NCBI GenBank assembly: GCA_030917395.1
Contig: JAUPUU010000023.1
Location: 1 to 33,825, forward strand
Source: Cyanobacteriota bacterium erpe_2018_sw_21hr_WHONDRS-SW48-000092_B_bin.40
Lineage (GTDB): Bacteria; Cyanobacteriota; Vampirovibrionia; Obscuribacterales; Obscuribacteraceae
DNA: 33,825 bases
Direction of reading: 5' to 3'
Every line of letters begins with the position of its first letter. Positions within the stretch are counted from its first letter, which is position 1. The notes under the pieces are model-generated. The model saw only the letters and a list, made by a program, of their open reading frames with translations. It did no database searches and was not told where the DNA came from. The position numbers were made by a program, and so were the translations under genes. Shown here in pieces: positions 1 to 7,246 of the stretch.

Positions 1-788
1 TAGACCCTAAATCAATTGGTGTCGGTCAGTATCAACACGACGTCGATCAGCCCGCTTTGCAAAGCAGCTTAGACGATACTGTGGTCAGTTGCGTTAACTC
101 GGTTGGTGTTGAGCTAAACACAGCAAGTAAGCAATTGCTTTCTTATGTGTCAGGCTTAGGTAAGCAAATTGCTGCCAATATCGTTGCTCACCGCCAAGAG
201 AACGGCCCGTTTAAATCAAGAGCTGAGCTGAAAAAGGTAGCTCGTTTGGGGCCAAAAGCCTTCGAGCAAAGTGCTGGTTTCTTACGCATCCGCGAGGCTA
301 AGAACCCGCTTGATGCCAGTGCTGTTCACCCTGAAAGTTACAAGGTCGTGGAGACCATGGCTAAAGATTTAGGCACTGATTTGGCCACTCTGATGTCAGA
401 TGCTGAGACCCGCAAAAAAATCGATTTGAATAAATATGTCTCAGACAAAATTGGTCTGCCCACCTTGCGTGACATCATGCAAGAACTAGAAAAGCCTGGC
501 CGCGACCCCCGCGCTAAGCTTGAACCCATGAAGTTTGCTGAGGGTGTGCATTCTATCAATGATTTGTATGAAGGCATGAAGCTACCGGGCATTGTCACCA
601 ATGTCACCGCCTTTGGTGCTTTTGTTGATATCGGCGTACACCAAGATGGCTTGGTGCACGTCAGTCAATTGACAGACAAATTCGTCAAAGATGCTAGTGA
701 AGTCGTTACCGTGCAACAGAAAGTGCAAGTGACTGTTTTGTCTGTCGACAAAGATCGTAAACGCATTTCACTTAGCATGAAGCGCTAA
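1..788 (+). CDS. tex: RNA-binding transcriptional accessory protein Tex, 3' part
   Basis: This is the C-terminal third of Tex, a nucleic-acid-binding protein tied to transcription. The reading frame is open from base 3 and reads DPKSIGVGQYQHDV just inside the window edge. That is the hallmark end of the Tex YqgF/RNase H-like region, so the gene starts upstream of the window and the TTG at 57 is internal. Two helix-hairpin-helix motifs follow (VSGLGKQIA and VARLGPKAF), then the HPESY linker, and finally a C-terminal S1 RNA-binding domain beginning near GMKLPGIVTNVTAFGAFVDI and ending RISLSMK. The domain order and the stop just after S1 match full-length Tex. The last four bases overlap the 3' end of the convergent acyltransferase-like gene, leaving no room for a terminator between them. 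Confidence 0.95.
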   Translation, partial: DPKSIGVGQYQHDVDQPALQSSLDDTVVSCVNSVGVELNTASKQLLSYVSGLGKQIAANIVAHRQENGPFKSRAELKKVARLGPKAFEQSAGFLRIREAKNPLDASAVHPESYKVVETMAKDLGTDLATLMSDAETRKKIDLNKYVSDKIGLPTLRDIMQELEKPGRDPRAKLEPMKFAEGVHSINDLYEGMKLPGIVTNVTAFGAFVDIGVHQDGLVHVSQLTDKFVKDASEVVTVQQKVQVTVLSVDKDRKRISLSMKR

Positions 789-1618
789 GCGTTAGCTAAG
801 GCTAGCTCTTCGTCGGTCAAGTGACCCGCTAGTCCACTTTCGATAAGCCGCTGGATTGCTGACAAAAATTGAGCGGCTTGTCCCATATCAACTACTAATG
901 TGTCGGAGGAAAATACCACCGACATCATTCGTCGTGCCTTAATCTCGTTTTCTATCACTTTCACCCGGGGCTCGACTGTGCCCACACCAAAGATGCAGGT
1001 GCTGACATTGGGGGCTAAAAGAGTGTTGAGACCAAATTTGCCCAGCGATGTCAGGCCAAAGGTAGCAGGATTAACGATTTGCCGCAAAAAGGGGATATGC
1101 AGAGCGATAGCTATATAGATTCGCCGCAGTATCCACGGCACTTTACTCAGTACATGCTCTTTTGCTAGTTGCGGCACGCTCATAACATCCGCCGTTCCAT
1201 AGCGCTGTAACTCTTGGGCGATTTGCGCCAGAGGCATTTTGTGTGCGTCTTTGATTGTGCCAAAGAAGACAGCTGGCTGCTTCCCAATCATGCGCTCTAC
1301 AGTAAAGCCTGCTATCGGTTCTTTGCGCTGAATGACGGCGCCAATTGGCAGTCTAAAGGCTCGTGTTTGCGGGTGGGAGAGCTGGGCAATAGCAATGGCC
1401 TTTAATATGATGGCTGTGATTGTGACTTTATTGCCGCCGGTAGATAGTTTGGTTCGCAGAACCTCGGCTTCTTCCATATCAAAGTCGGTCAATATATGAG
1501 TAGGTATAGTTTTCGTGGAGATTAGCGTAATCATGTCCATGACATTCCACCTGGCTCGGTGGAAGCTAGATGTCGTATAGGCCGGTTTGCTCTCTGGGCT
1601 CTGTGTCGGTTCGCTCAT
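785..1618 (-). CDS. Stand-alone 2-oxoacid dehydrogenase E2-type acyltransferase domain protein, catalytic His lost
   Basis: The protein is about 277 aa and resembles only the catalytic (chloramphenicol-acetyltransferase-like) domain of 2-oxoacid dehydrogenase E2 subunits. It has no lipoyl domain and no peripheral-subunit-binding domain. The features seen are the TIPTHILTDFDM segment, FGLTSLGKFG (compare the E2 'NLGMFG' turn) and the C-terminal CIFGVGTVEPRVKV block. Where active E2s read DHRVVDG, this protein reads DTLVVDM: the catalytic His is Thr (about residue 240), the Asp is kept (about 244) and the following Gly is Met. Acyl transfer by the standard mechanism is therefore doubtful; a binding or structural role, or different chemistry, is possible. 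I chose the ATG at 1618 because the only longer start is a TTG at 1675; neither has a strong Shine-Dalgarno site. It converges on tex with a 4-bp overlap. Confidence 0.75.
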   Translation of the reverse strand: MSEPTQSPESKPAYTTSSFHRARWNVMDMITLISTKTIPTHILTDFDMEEAEVLRTKLSTGGNKVTITAIILKAIAIAQLSHPQTRAFRLPIGAVIQRKEPIAGFTVERMIGKQPAVFFGTIKDAHKMPLAQIAQELQRYGTADVMSVPQLAKEHVLSKVPWILRRIYIAIALHIPFLRQIVNPATFGLTSLGKFGLNTLLAPNVSTCIFGVGTVEPRVKVIENEIKARRMMSVVFSSDTLVVDMGQAAQFLSAIQRLIESGLAGHLTDEELALANA

Positions 1619-1677
1619 ACTATCATTGCGCTTTGCTGGGCCTGGTTTCACGGTTCTGGATTTAGACCAGCTCAAGG

Positions 1678-1692
1678 CTGGGAAGTTCCCAG
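1678..1692. repeat. 15-bp perfect palindrome upstream of the acyltransferase-like gene
   Basis: The sequence CTGGGAAGTTCCCAG has two 7-bp arms around one central base. It lies 60 bp upstream of the ATG at 1618, in the divergent intergenic region, where an operator for a dimeric regulator could sit. No other copy was noticed nearby, so a regulatory role is only a suggestion. Confidence 0.35.
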
Positions 1693-1797
1693 TCCTTTAT
1701 TCCCCACAGACGATTTTTGCTTCTGCCTGCCTTTACTTACAAGAAGCTAACCTGGCAAATGGAACCGGGGCGGCATAGACCCGTCAGCGCAAACTAC

Positions 1798-1832
1798 GGG
1801 ACATTAGCGGTCACTAGTAACTTAAATGTCCC
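1798..1832 (+). repeat. Inverted repeat in the leader of the small secreted protein
   Basis: GGGACATT (1798-1805) and AATGTCCC (1825-1832) are perfect 8-bp arms with a 19-base spacer, which itself contains the near-symmetric GTCACTAGTAAC. The right arm ends 10 bases before the Shine-Dalgarno sequence at 1843. It could form a leader hairpin or be a DNA operator. Confidence 0.35.
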
Positions 1833-1855
1833 AAGACGTTCTGAGGAGAATACAC

Positions 1856-2293
1856 ATGTTTGCATCTACTAAGTCAACCACCCTAGCTCTAGGCGTGGCA
1901 ATGTTCTTGAGCCAATCAGTGGCATTTGCCGATGAAACCAGCTCAACATCAATTAAGACCGAAACACCGTTAGGCTCAGCTTCGACCAGTGTCAAAGTTA
2001 AGTCAAATGCGGCATCAACCACTAAGACCGTAAAAAAGGCTAGTGCTAATGCTGTTGAAGCTAAGCAAAGCACCTATCACGCTGAAGTTGGCGCAGCCGG
2101 GGCTAAAGTAACCCATGAGAAAGATGCTATTCGCGCCAATGGCGATGGTAGCGTTACTTCTGAGCAGAAGAAAGAATCACATGCTATCGGCATTGGTGGA
2201 TCTGCTCACAAGAAATCTAGCGCTAGCACCACTGTCGGTGCCCATGGTTCTTCCACTTCTGTTAAAGAAGAAAAGCAATCAAATACACCATAG
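1856..2293 (+). CDS. Small secreted Ser/Thr/Ala/Lys-rich protein of unknown function
   Basis: This 145-aa protein begins with a clear Sec signal peptide: positive start, hydrophobic core ALGVAMFLSQSV, and likely cleavage after AFA at about residue 25. The mature part is low in complexity, rich in Ser, Thr, Ala and Lys, and without cysteines or any recognised domain. It contains loosely repeated segments such as SSTSIKTE, SASTSVKVK and GSSTSVKEEK, suggesting a disordered or repetitive exported protein. The start is set by GAGGAG at 1843-1848, seven bases before the ATG at 1856; an in-frame ATG at 1826 has no such site. A strong intrinsic terminator follows, so it is probably a single-gene transcription unit. 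I do not recognise the family. Confidence 0.8.
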   Translation: MFASTKSTTLALGVAMFLSQSVAFADETSSTSIKTETPLGSASTSVKVKSNAASTTKTVKKASANAVEAKQSTYHAEVGAAGAKVTHEKDAIRANGDGSVTSEQKKESHAIGIGGSAHKKSSASTTVGAHGSSTSVKEEKQSNTP

Positions 2294-2346
2294 TTGCTAA
2301 ACGGAACTATAGAGCTTAATCCAGCGTTGGGGCGCTAGATAAGTCG

Positions 2347-2379
2347 AAGAGGCACGAACGGCAATGTTCGTGCCTCTTT
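2347..2379 (+). terminator. Strong hairpin terminator after the secreted protein gene
   Basis: The 11-bp perfect stem GAGGCACGAAC/GTTCGTGCCTC (2349-2359 and 2366-2376) has a 6-base loop. Flanking AA/TT pairs extend it to 13 bp, and a short T run follows. It sits 54 bases after the stop at 2293 and before the next start at 2435. Confidence 0.8.
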
Positions 2380-2434
2380 GTGGGTAAATTATATTAAACT
2401 AGCTACTGTAATCGTAACCAGGGCAGTGCAAACT

Positions 2435-3361
2435 GTGAGTAAGAAAGATCCGCCAAAATCTCAGGGGCTAAAATGGCTAGTGCCATTAGCTCTGGTTCTG
2501 CTTTTACTTGGCGGCGGCGTTTTTCTCTTTGCCCGTGCTCAGGCCTATCCTGAGCCGCCAGCGACACTGACATTGAAAAGAGATGTCTGTTACTCGACGG
2601 TAGACTCGCAGCCTTTGTACATGGATATTGTCACACCCAAGGCTGGTAAAGGTCCTTTTGCTGCTGTGCTCTGTATCCACGGTGGTGGTTGGAGTGCCGG
2701 ACATAAAAAAGATATGTTGGGTTGCGCTTATATGCTCAGCCAGTTGGGTTTTGTCACGGCGTCGATTGACTATCGCCTGTCTCCGCAAGCACGTTTCCCG
2801 TCTCAGGTTGAAGACGCCAAGGCAGCCGTGCGCTATCTCCGTCGCCATGCTAGTGAACTCAATATCGACCCCAATCGCATTGGTGCCATGGGTAGCTCTG
2901 CTGGTGGCCACTTAGCCCTATTTCTTGGCACCACTGATAATACTGATCCAGTAAAGTCTACTGATAATGATCGGCCTCAGGTTTCAAGCTCTGTGAAAGC
3001 AGTGGTTAGTCTGGCCGGGCCAACCAATTTGGCTTTACCGCTACCACCCGAATCAGAGAAGATTGCTCAGCGCTTCATTGGCAAAAGGCGCAGTGAGAGC
3101 CCTGAGCTTTTTGAGAAAGCTAGCCCTGCTTATTATTTAACAGCCGATGATGCCCCGATACTAATGATTCATGGCGACAAAGATGAGCTGGTTCCCTATA
3201 ACCAGGCAACAACAATGCTGGCTGCCTGCAAGCATGCCGGTGTCAGTGCTGAGCTGATAACAGTAACAGGTGGTGGGCACGGTGGTGGGGGCAATCAGGC
3301 CGATTGGAATGCCAGCATTTTGAAGATGGCTGATTTCTTGCTGAAGCATTTAAACAAGTGA
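2435..3361 (+). CDS. Membrane-anchored alpha/beta hydrolase, BD-FAE/HSL-like carboxylesterase
   Basis: This 308-aa protein has one N-terminal hydrophobic segment (KWLVPLALVLLLLGGGVFLF), which anchors it in or exports it through the inner membrane. An esterase/lipase fold follows. The catalytic features are visible: oxyanion-hole motif HGGGW (about 82-86), nucleophile elbow GSSAG with Ser at about 155, Asp at about 250 in HGDKDELVP, and His at about 282 in TGGGHGGG. The HGGG oxyanion motif and GxSAGG elbow are typical of hormone-sensitive-lipase and bifunctional acetylxylan/feruloyl esterase families, so the substrate is likely a short-chain ester or decorated sugar. The GTG at 2435 is preferred because the longer TTG start at 2378 lies inside the terminator stem region. 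The gene converges on the L,D-transpeptidase-like gene with a 10-bp gap. Confidence 0.85.
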   Translation: MSKKDPPKSQGLKWLVPLALVLLLLGGGVFLFARAQAYPEPPATLTLKRDVCYSTVDSQPLYMDIVTPKAGKGPFAAVLCIHGGGWSAGHKKDMLGCAYMLSQLGFVTASIDYRLSPQARFPSQVEDAKAAVRYLRRHASELNIDPNRIGAMGSSAGGHLALFLGTTDNTDPVKSTDNDRPQVSSSVKAVVSLAGPTNLALPLPPESEKIAQRFIGKRRSESPELFEKASPAYYLTADDAPILMIHGDKDELVPYNQATTMLAACKHAGVSAELITVTGGGHGGGGNQADWNASILKMADFLLKHLNK

Positions 3362-3371
3362 GCGAAGGCGC

Positions 3372-4112
3372 TTATATTGGATAATGTGCCATTTCTGTGC
3401 GCAGCTCTCTATAAAGATCGCGCAGCCAGGCCGGTTGTTTCTTGAAGTCAACTGCTGGTTTAGTCTTCAGTAAGTTGCACGGCGCGAATACAAGCGAGAT
3501 GTTTTTTTCGCCAACATCGTGAGCGAGAACAAACATTTCTTCTATTGGTTCATTGCCCATGGCTAAGCAGCCGGTTGACCATTTGCTGCCATGGATGAGA
3601 ATGTCGCAGCCTAAATTGCGCCGTTTCTCTGCTTTGGCGTGGCGACGGTCTCTGTCATTAGGGTAGTTGATATCCATGCCAATATGGGCCACCAGATTAG
3701 GGCGAAAGCCAGCAATTTTGTAGAAGCCCTCGGGCACTTGCTTGTCGCCTTCCTTTAGTTTTGGACCCGCCACACCCGATGTGCCGATGATGGGGTAGCT
3801 CAAGATTTGCTTGTAATTGCCCGATTTGTTTTTAGCAAAAAGCAGTAACTGTTTTTCTTCTTTTAGGGCTATCCAGGTCATCGATTGTGGTGGATAGGCT
3901 ATCTGTTGTGCGGCAAAGAGTGGCTTTAGTTTGGCTCTAACGGCAGGGCCATAGTAAGTGAGTACTCTATCGATGGATTGAAATATTGGTGGCGCTGGTG
4001 GTGCGATACTTGCACTAGAATTTGTTTTGCTATCGGCCTTAGAGTCATGGGCAAATGCCTGCTGGACTACCACAATGGTTATGCATAAAGCTAGAATTGA
4101 GGCTATCCTCAT
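3372..4112 (-). CDS. Secreted L,D-transpeptidase (YkuD)-family protein
   Basis: This 246-aa protein has a signal peptide (MRIASILALCITIVVVQQAFA, cut near residue 21) followed by a YkuD catalytic domain. The diagnostic segment HGSKWSTGCLAMG carries His at about 174 and the catalytic Cys at about 182. Upstream lies the substrate-groove region PVPEGFY-like (here VPEGFYKIAGF), resembling the YafK/ErfK branch. Such enzymes cross-link or edit peptidoglycan, or attach proteins to it, outside the cytoplasmic membrane. The start codon overlaps the stop of the antiporter gene (ATGA-type, 4109-4112), so the two are almost certainly translationally coupled. It is the last gene of the DHH phosphoesterase-antiporter-transpeptidase operon. 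Confidence 0.88.
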   Translation of the reverse strand: MRIASILALCITIVVVQQAFAHDSKADSKTNSSASIAPPAPPIFQSIDRVLTYYGPAVRAKLKPLFAAQQIAYPPQSMTWIALKEEKQLLLFAKNKSGNYKQILSYPIIGTSGVAGPKLKEGDKQVPEGFYKIAGFRPNLVAHIGMDINYPNDRDRRHAKAEKRRNLGCDILIHGSKWSTGCLAMGNEPIEEMFVLAHDVGEKNISLVFAPCNLLKTKPAVDFKKQPAWLRDLYRELRTEMAHYPI

Positions 4113-5674
4113 GTGGGCATTTCCATTTTTGTTTCTTCTAGATCAAGTTCGTATTGAATCTGTCTAAAAGTTTCATCTTGAATTTCGTTGCTGTCTCGCA
4201 GCTTCAATAGCAATGCTCTTTGCGCCGTGATTGCTTCTCCTCGTACTCTTTGCCAGAGGTTTATGGAGTTCTGATTGTGCGATTCGGGGCCGATATTGGC
4301 GACTGCACTTTCGAGATATTTGTTTAAATACTTATGCAAAATCGGGTCGTCTAGGTCAATGTCTTCTGAGCGTGCGAGTTCGTCAATGCGTCGCACTGCT
4401 TCCCTTGAAAGGGCAAGCCTGGCTTTGCGCTCTGCTTCTTCTGAATTGTAAGCATCTGGTTCAAACTCGAACATTTTGACGATAGCAGGCAAGGTAATGC
4501 CCTGGATGATAAGGGTCGAGGCAATCACTGCAATAGTAAGAAATATCAGCAGATCGCGATAAGGGAACGGCTGGCCATTGCTACAAGTAATAGGTAAGGC
4601 CAGAGCCGCTGCAAGTGATACCACTCCGCGCATGCCTGACCAGGAGAAGACAAATAAGTGCTTCCAGCTTGGTTGAGGTTGCTTTCTTAGTTTGTTATAG
4701 ATGGGCGCTGTTGTGAACGTCCAAATAAATCTTATGGCCAGTGGTGCTAGTGCAGCTGTCGCTGTCCAGAGTATGAGCTGTGGCGCTGGATAGGCTTTTA
4801 CTGTCTCAAGAATTGGCCTTAGCTGCAGGCCCATGAGCAAGAATGAAAATCCATTGAGAAGATAAGCAATGGTTTCCCAATTGGCCGTAGCATGCAGACG
4901 AGTGCTGGAGCCATGCATAAGCGGTGAGCGCCAACCGAGCATTAAGCCTGCGGTAACTACCGATAGAACACTTGATACATGAAGGTGTTCAGCTGTTAAA
5001 TAGGCAATAAATGGTGACAATAATGAGACTATTATTTCTACCGGTTTGTGTTCTAGTCTTGTTCTTAGTCGCACTAAAAACAAGCCTGTGGCCAGACCAA
5101 TGACTATGCCACCAATTGCTACATAGAAAAATCTAGTGCCCGCTTCTTGCCAGGCAAAAGCACCAGTGGCTACTGCTGCTACGGCAAATTGATAAGCCAC
5201 CAAGCCAGTGGCATCATTAGTAAGGCTTTCGCCTTTGATTATTTCCATCAGCCGCTTCGGCAGTCTGACTTCTTTAGCAATGGCCGAGGCCGCTACTGCA
5301 TCGGTTGGTGAAACAATGGCACCAAAGGCTAGAGCTGCTGTCCATGGTATTCCTGGTATGGCTGAATGAATCGCTACCGCCACGGCACCGACTGTAGCTA
5401 AGACCAGACCCACTGCTTGAATCGTGACTAATTCACCTACATCTTTTAATTGCCGCCATGAAGTGTTGTAAGCATCAAGGTAGAGAAGGGGTGGCAGGAA
5501 AATGAAGAATACAGCGTCAGGTTCTAAATGAACTGGTGGGATATTGGGAGCCATTGAAATGGCCATGCCCGTGAGCACAAGCAAAATCGGCAGAGCGACC
5601 CTCAGCTTTTGAGAGATCGCTCCGACTATGGCAATTATTGCTAGCAGCGCAACGACTAGCTCGACTTGCTGCAT
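4109..5674 (-). CDS. Na+/H+ antiporter of the CPA1 (NhaP-like) family
   Basis: This 521-aa integral membrane protein has about 12 hydrophobic segments over residues 1-400 and a charged cytoplasmic tail of about 120 residues. CPA1 signatures are present: the buried SPTDAVAAS segment with Asp about 125, and GESLTNDATG with the Asn-Asp pair at about 153-154, which is the ion-binding site of electroneutral NhaP/NHE exchangers. It should exchange cytoplasmic Na+ (or K+) for H+ across the inner membrane in pH and salt homeostasis. The ATG is preceded by AGGA about eight bases upstream. It lies 20 bp after the DHH phosphoesterase gene and overlaps the next gene by 4 bp, so it is the middle gene of an operon. 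Confidence 0.92.
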   Translation of the reverse strand: MQQVELVVALLAIIAIVGAISQKLRVALPILLVLTGMAISMAPNIPPVHLEPDAVFFIFLPPLLYLDAYNTSWRQLKDVGELVTIQAVGLVLATVGAVAVAIHSAIPGIPWTAALAFGAIVSPTDAVAASAIAKEVRLPKRLMEIIKGESLTNDATGLVAYQFAVAAVATGAFAWQEAGTRFFYVAIGGIVIGLATGLFLVRLRTRLEHKPVEIIVSLLSPFIAYLTAEHLHVSSVLSVVTAGLMLGWRSPLMHGSSTRLHATANWETIAYLLNGFSFLLMGLQLRPILETVKAYPAPQLILWTATAALAPLAIRFIWTFTTAPIYNKLRKQPQPSWKHLFVFSWSGMRGVVSLAAALALPITCSNGQPFPYRDLLIFLTIAVIASTLIIQGITLPAIVKMFEFEPDAYNSEEAERKARLALSREAVRRIDELARSEDIDLDDPILHKYLNKYLESAVANIGPESHNQNSINLWQRVRGEAITAQRALLLKLRDSNEIQDETFRQIQYELDLEETKMEMPT

Positions 5675-5694
5675 GTGAATCCTAGGTAGACGTT

Positions 5695-6660
5695 TTAGCC
5701 ATCTTTGTTTATAGCATGAACCAACTCTTCTAATACTTGGTCGGCTTTATCATTATCTATCTGGCAGGTGCCAGCATTTTCGTGCCCGCCACCACCATAC
5801 TTGAGGCAGAGTTCGCCAATATTGGTTTTCGAGCTGCGATCAACAATTGATTTACCGATGGCAAAAACAGTGTTTTGCTGCTTCAAGCCCCAGAGGCGGT
5901 GAATCGATATGTTTGTTTCTGGATGCATGGCATAAATCATGAAACGGTTGCCTGCAAAAATAGTCTCTTCTTTTTGAAGGTCTAGGACAATTAGATTTTT
6001 GTGGACCGTAGAGCAGCGGTTAACCTGGTCTTTGAACAATTCTGCTTGGGTGTTGTATAACTCCACTCGCTCCATGACGTCAGGCATTTTCATGATTTCG
6101 TCGATGTCGTGATCTTTGCAGTAATCGATTAAATCCATCATTAGATTGTAGTTTGAGATGCGGAACTCTCTGAATCTACCCAGGCCAGTGCGTGGGTCCA
6201 TTAGATAGTTGAGAAGTACCCATCCTGTTGGATTCAAGATTTCTTCTTTGCTGAACTGTGCTGCATCAGCCTTGTCGACCTCGTGCATCATGTCGTTCCA
6301 GCGGGCGGGGAAAGTTTTGGCGCCGCCGTAGTGGTCATAGACTACTCTTGCTGCCGACATGGCTTTGGGGTCAATAATGTGATTGTCGCGGCTGCCCTTA
6401 TTGCGGGTCATTTCGCTTGAGTGGTGGTCGAAGGCAATGTGCACGCCGTCAACATAGGGCAAGTTGGTTGTTATATCGTGGTCGGTAATGGGTACCTTAC
6501 CGTCTTGCATGTCTTTTGGGTGCACGAACAAAATATCGTCGAGCATATTAATGTGTTTGAGTAATACAGCGCAGACCAGGCCGTCAAAGTCGCTGCGGGT
6601 CACCAGTCTATATTTAGTGGCATTCTCTACAGCGGATGCTGGATTTTGCGAAGTTGTCAT
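5695..6660 (-). CDS. DHH/DHHA1-family phosphoesterase, exopolyphosphatase-like
   Basis: This 321-aa cytoplasmic protein has the DHH superfamily metal motifs: SDFDG (residues 23-27), an HDI segment near 61, DHH (78-80), and a C-terminal DHHA1 substrate-binding signature GGGGHENAG (about 289-297). The family includes RecJ, pyrophosphatase, oligoribonuclease (NrnA) and exopolyphosphatase-like members. The short length and architecture fit the exopolyphosphatase/NrnA-like group acting on short nucleotides or phosphate chains, but the substrate cannot be fixed from sequence. As first gene of the operon with a cation/proton antiporter and an L,D-transpeptidase, it may take part in a stress or envelope-homeostasis unit. 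The ATG has AAAGG just upstream. Confidence 0.85.
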   Translation of the reverse strand: MTTSQNPASAVENATKYRLVTRSDFDGLVCAVLLKHINMLDDILFVHPKDMQDGKVPITDHDITTNLPYVDGVHIAFDHHSSEMTRNKGSRDNHIIDPKAMSAARVVYDHYGGAKTFPARWNDMMHEVDKADAAQFSKEEILNPTGWVLLNYLMDPRTGLGRFREFRISNYNLMMDLIDYCKDHDIDEIMKMPDVMERVELYNTQAELFKDQVNRCSTVHKNLIVLDLQKEETIFAGNRFMIYAMHPETNISIHRLWGLKQQNTVFAIGKSIVDRSSKTNIGELCLKYGGGGHENAGTCQIDNDKADQVLEELVHAINKDG

Positions 6661-6784
6661 TGCCTTTCTAATCGCCTCTCAAATGCTGGTAAATCTGAGG
6701 CTCGTTATCAGCCCCCTACTAGACTTACCACCTGACACTAGCGACTTAAACCCAGAGATTAAAACGGCGGCACCGATTGATTAA

Positions 6785-7116
6785 GCCCGTGTTGATTCAC
6801 GGCTGCCAGATTTCCGTGGCAATCAGGGCTTTTGGCCGGCCTATCCGCCCTTTCGCGGCCGTATCTATGCCCAGATCGCCGCACCCGAGCTTATGGAGCA
6901 AGACCCTCAACAGGCCTGGGGATTTTATGCCCATTGCACGAACCTATATAGAGAAACGAATATAGATAAACGAACCCTGATGACGGATTTTGCATCATAA
7001 AGAGATGGGCTGAGCAAGTGGTTGGTAATAAAGCATGGTTGAAGGAGTTTAAGGACGCCAATATTGTTGCCATCGAATTTGGTGCAGGAGTTGCCGCTAC
7101 TACTGTGCGGAATTAG
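6785..7116 (+). pseudogene. Remnant of a Sir2-family (SIR2-like) NAD-dependent deacylase gene
   Basis: The 586-bp gap between 6660 and 7247 is not empty. In the frame of base 6791 it reads RLPDFRGNQGFW, PAYPPF and then QAWGFYAHCTNLYRET, which line up with the conserved SIR2-like stretch (GLPDFRGxxGFWxAYPP ... AWGFYGHRxNLYRET). A stop lies in frame just upstream (6782-6784), where the NAD-binding GAG motif should be, and the frame ends at 6998-7000. About 100 bases later, in another frame, the C-terminal hallmark appears (VAIEFGAGVAATTVRN, compare IEIGAGTAIPTVR), ending with TAG at 7114. The gene has therefore lost its start and NAD-binding motif, has a large central deletion, and is frameshifted. 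It cannot make a working deacylase. Confidence 0.82.
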
Positions 7117-7130
7117 CTGTGCGGAACTAG
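7103..7130 (+). repeat. 14-bp tandem duplication at the end of the Sir2 remnant
   Basis: CTGTGCGGAATTAG (7103-7116) is followed directly by CTGTGCGGAACTAG (7117-7130), with one mismatch. The first copy holds the stop codon of the Sir2 remnant. It looks like a replication-slippage scar in sequence no longer under selection. Confidence 0.6.
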
Positions 7131-7133
7131 AGC

Positions 7134-7190
7134 ATTTCAGGGCGCAAATTTCTTTTTTTTGCACCACTGCCTGAAATCACTATGTTTTTT
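7134..7190 (+). terminator. Nested hairpin followed by a T run, possible old terminator of the Sir2 gene
   Basis: ATTTCAGG (7134-7141) pairs perfectly with CCTGAAAT (7170-7177). Inside it GCAAA can pair with TTTGC. Six T residues follow at 7185-7190, seven bases after the stem. The T run is further away than in a textbook intrinsic terminator, so this is a weak call. Confidence 0.35.
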
Positions 7191-7206
7191 AGACTTTTGC
7201 CGGGCA

Positions 7207-7212
7207 TATAAT
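7207..7212 (+). promoter_or_regulatory. Consensus -10 box upstream of the DUF1444-like gene
   Basis: A perfect TATAAT lies 35 bases before the TTG start at 7247, which would give a start of transcription near 7219 and a leader holding AGGAG at 7235-7239. No good -35 box is seen at 16-18 bp spacing, where the sequence is T-rich. Confidence 0.4.
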
Positions 7213-7246
7213 GGTCGACTGAGATTGAGCAAATAGGAGTAGCATT

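Noticed and set aside
6777-6965. 62-residue plus-strand reading frame
   Set aside because: It runs over the Sir2 remnant in a different frame; the recognisable SIR2 residues are in the frame of base 6791.
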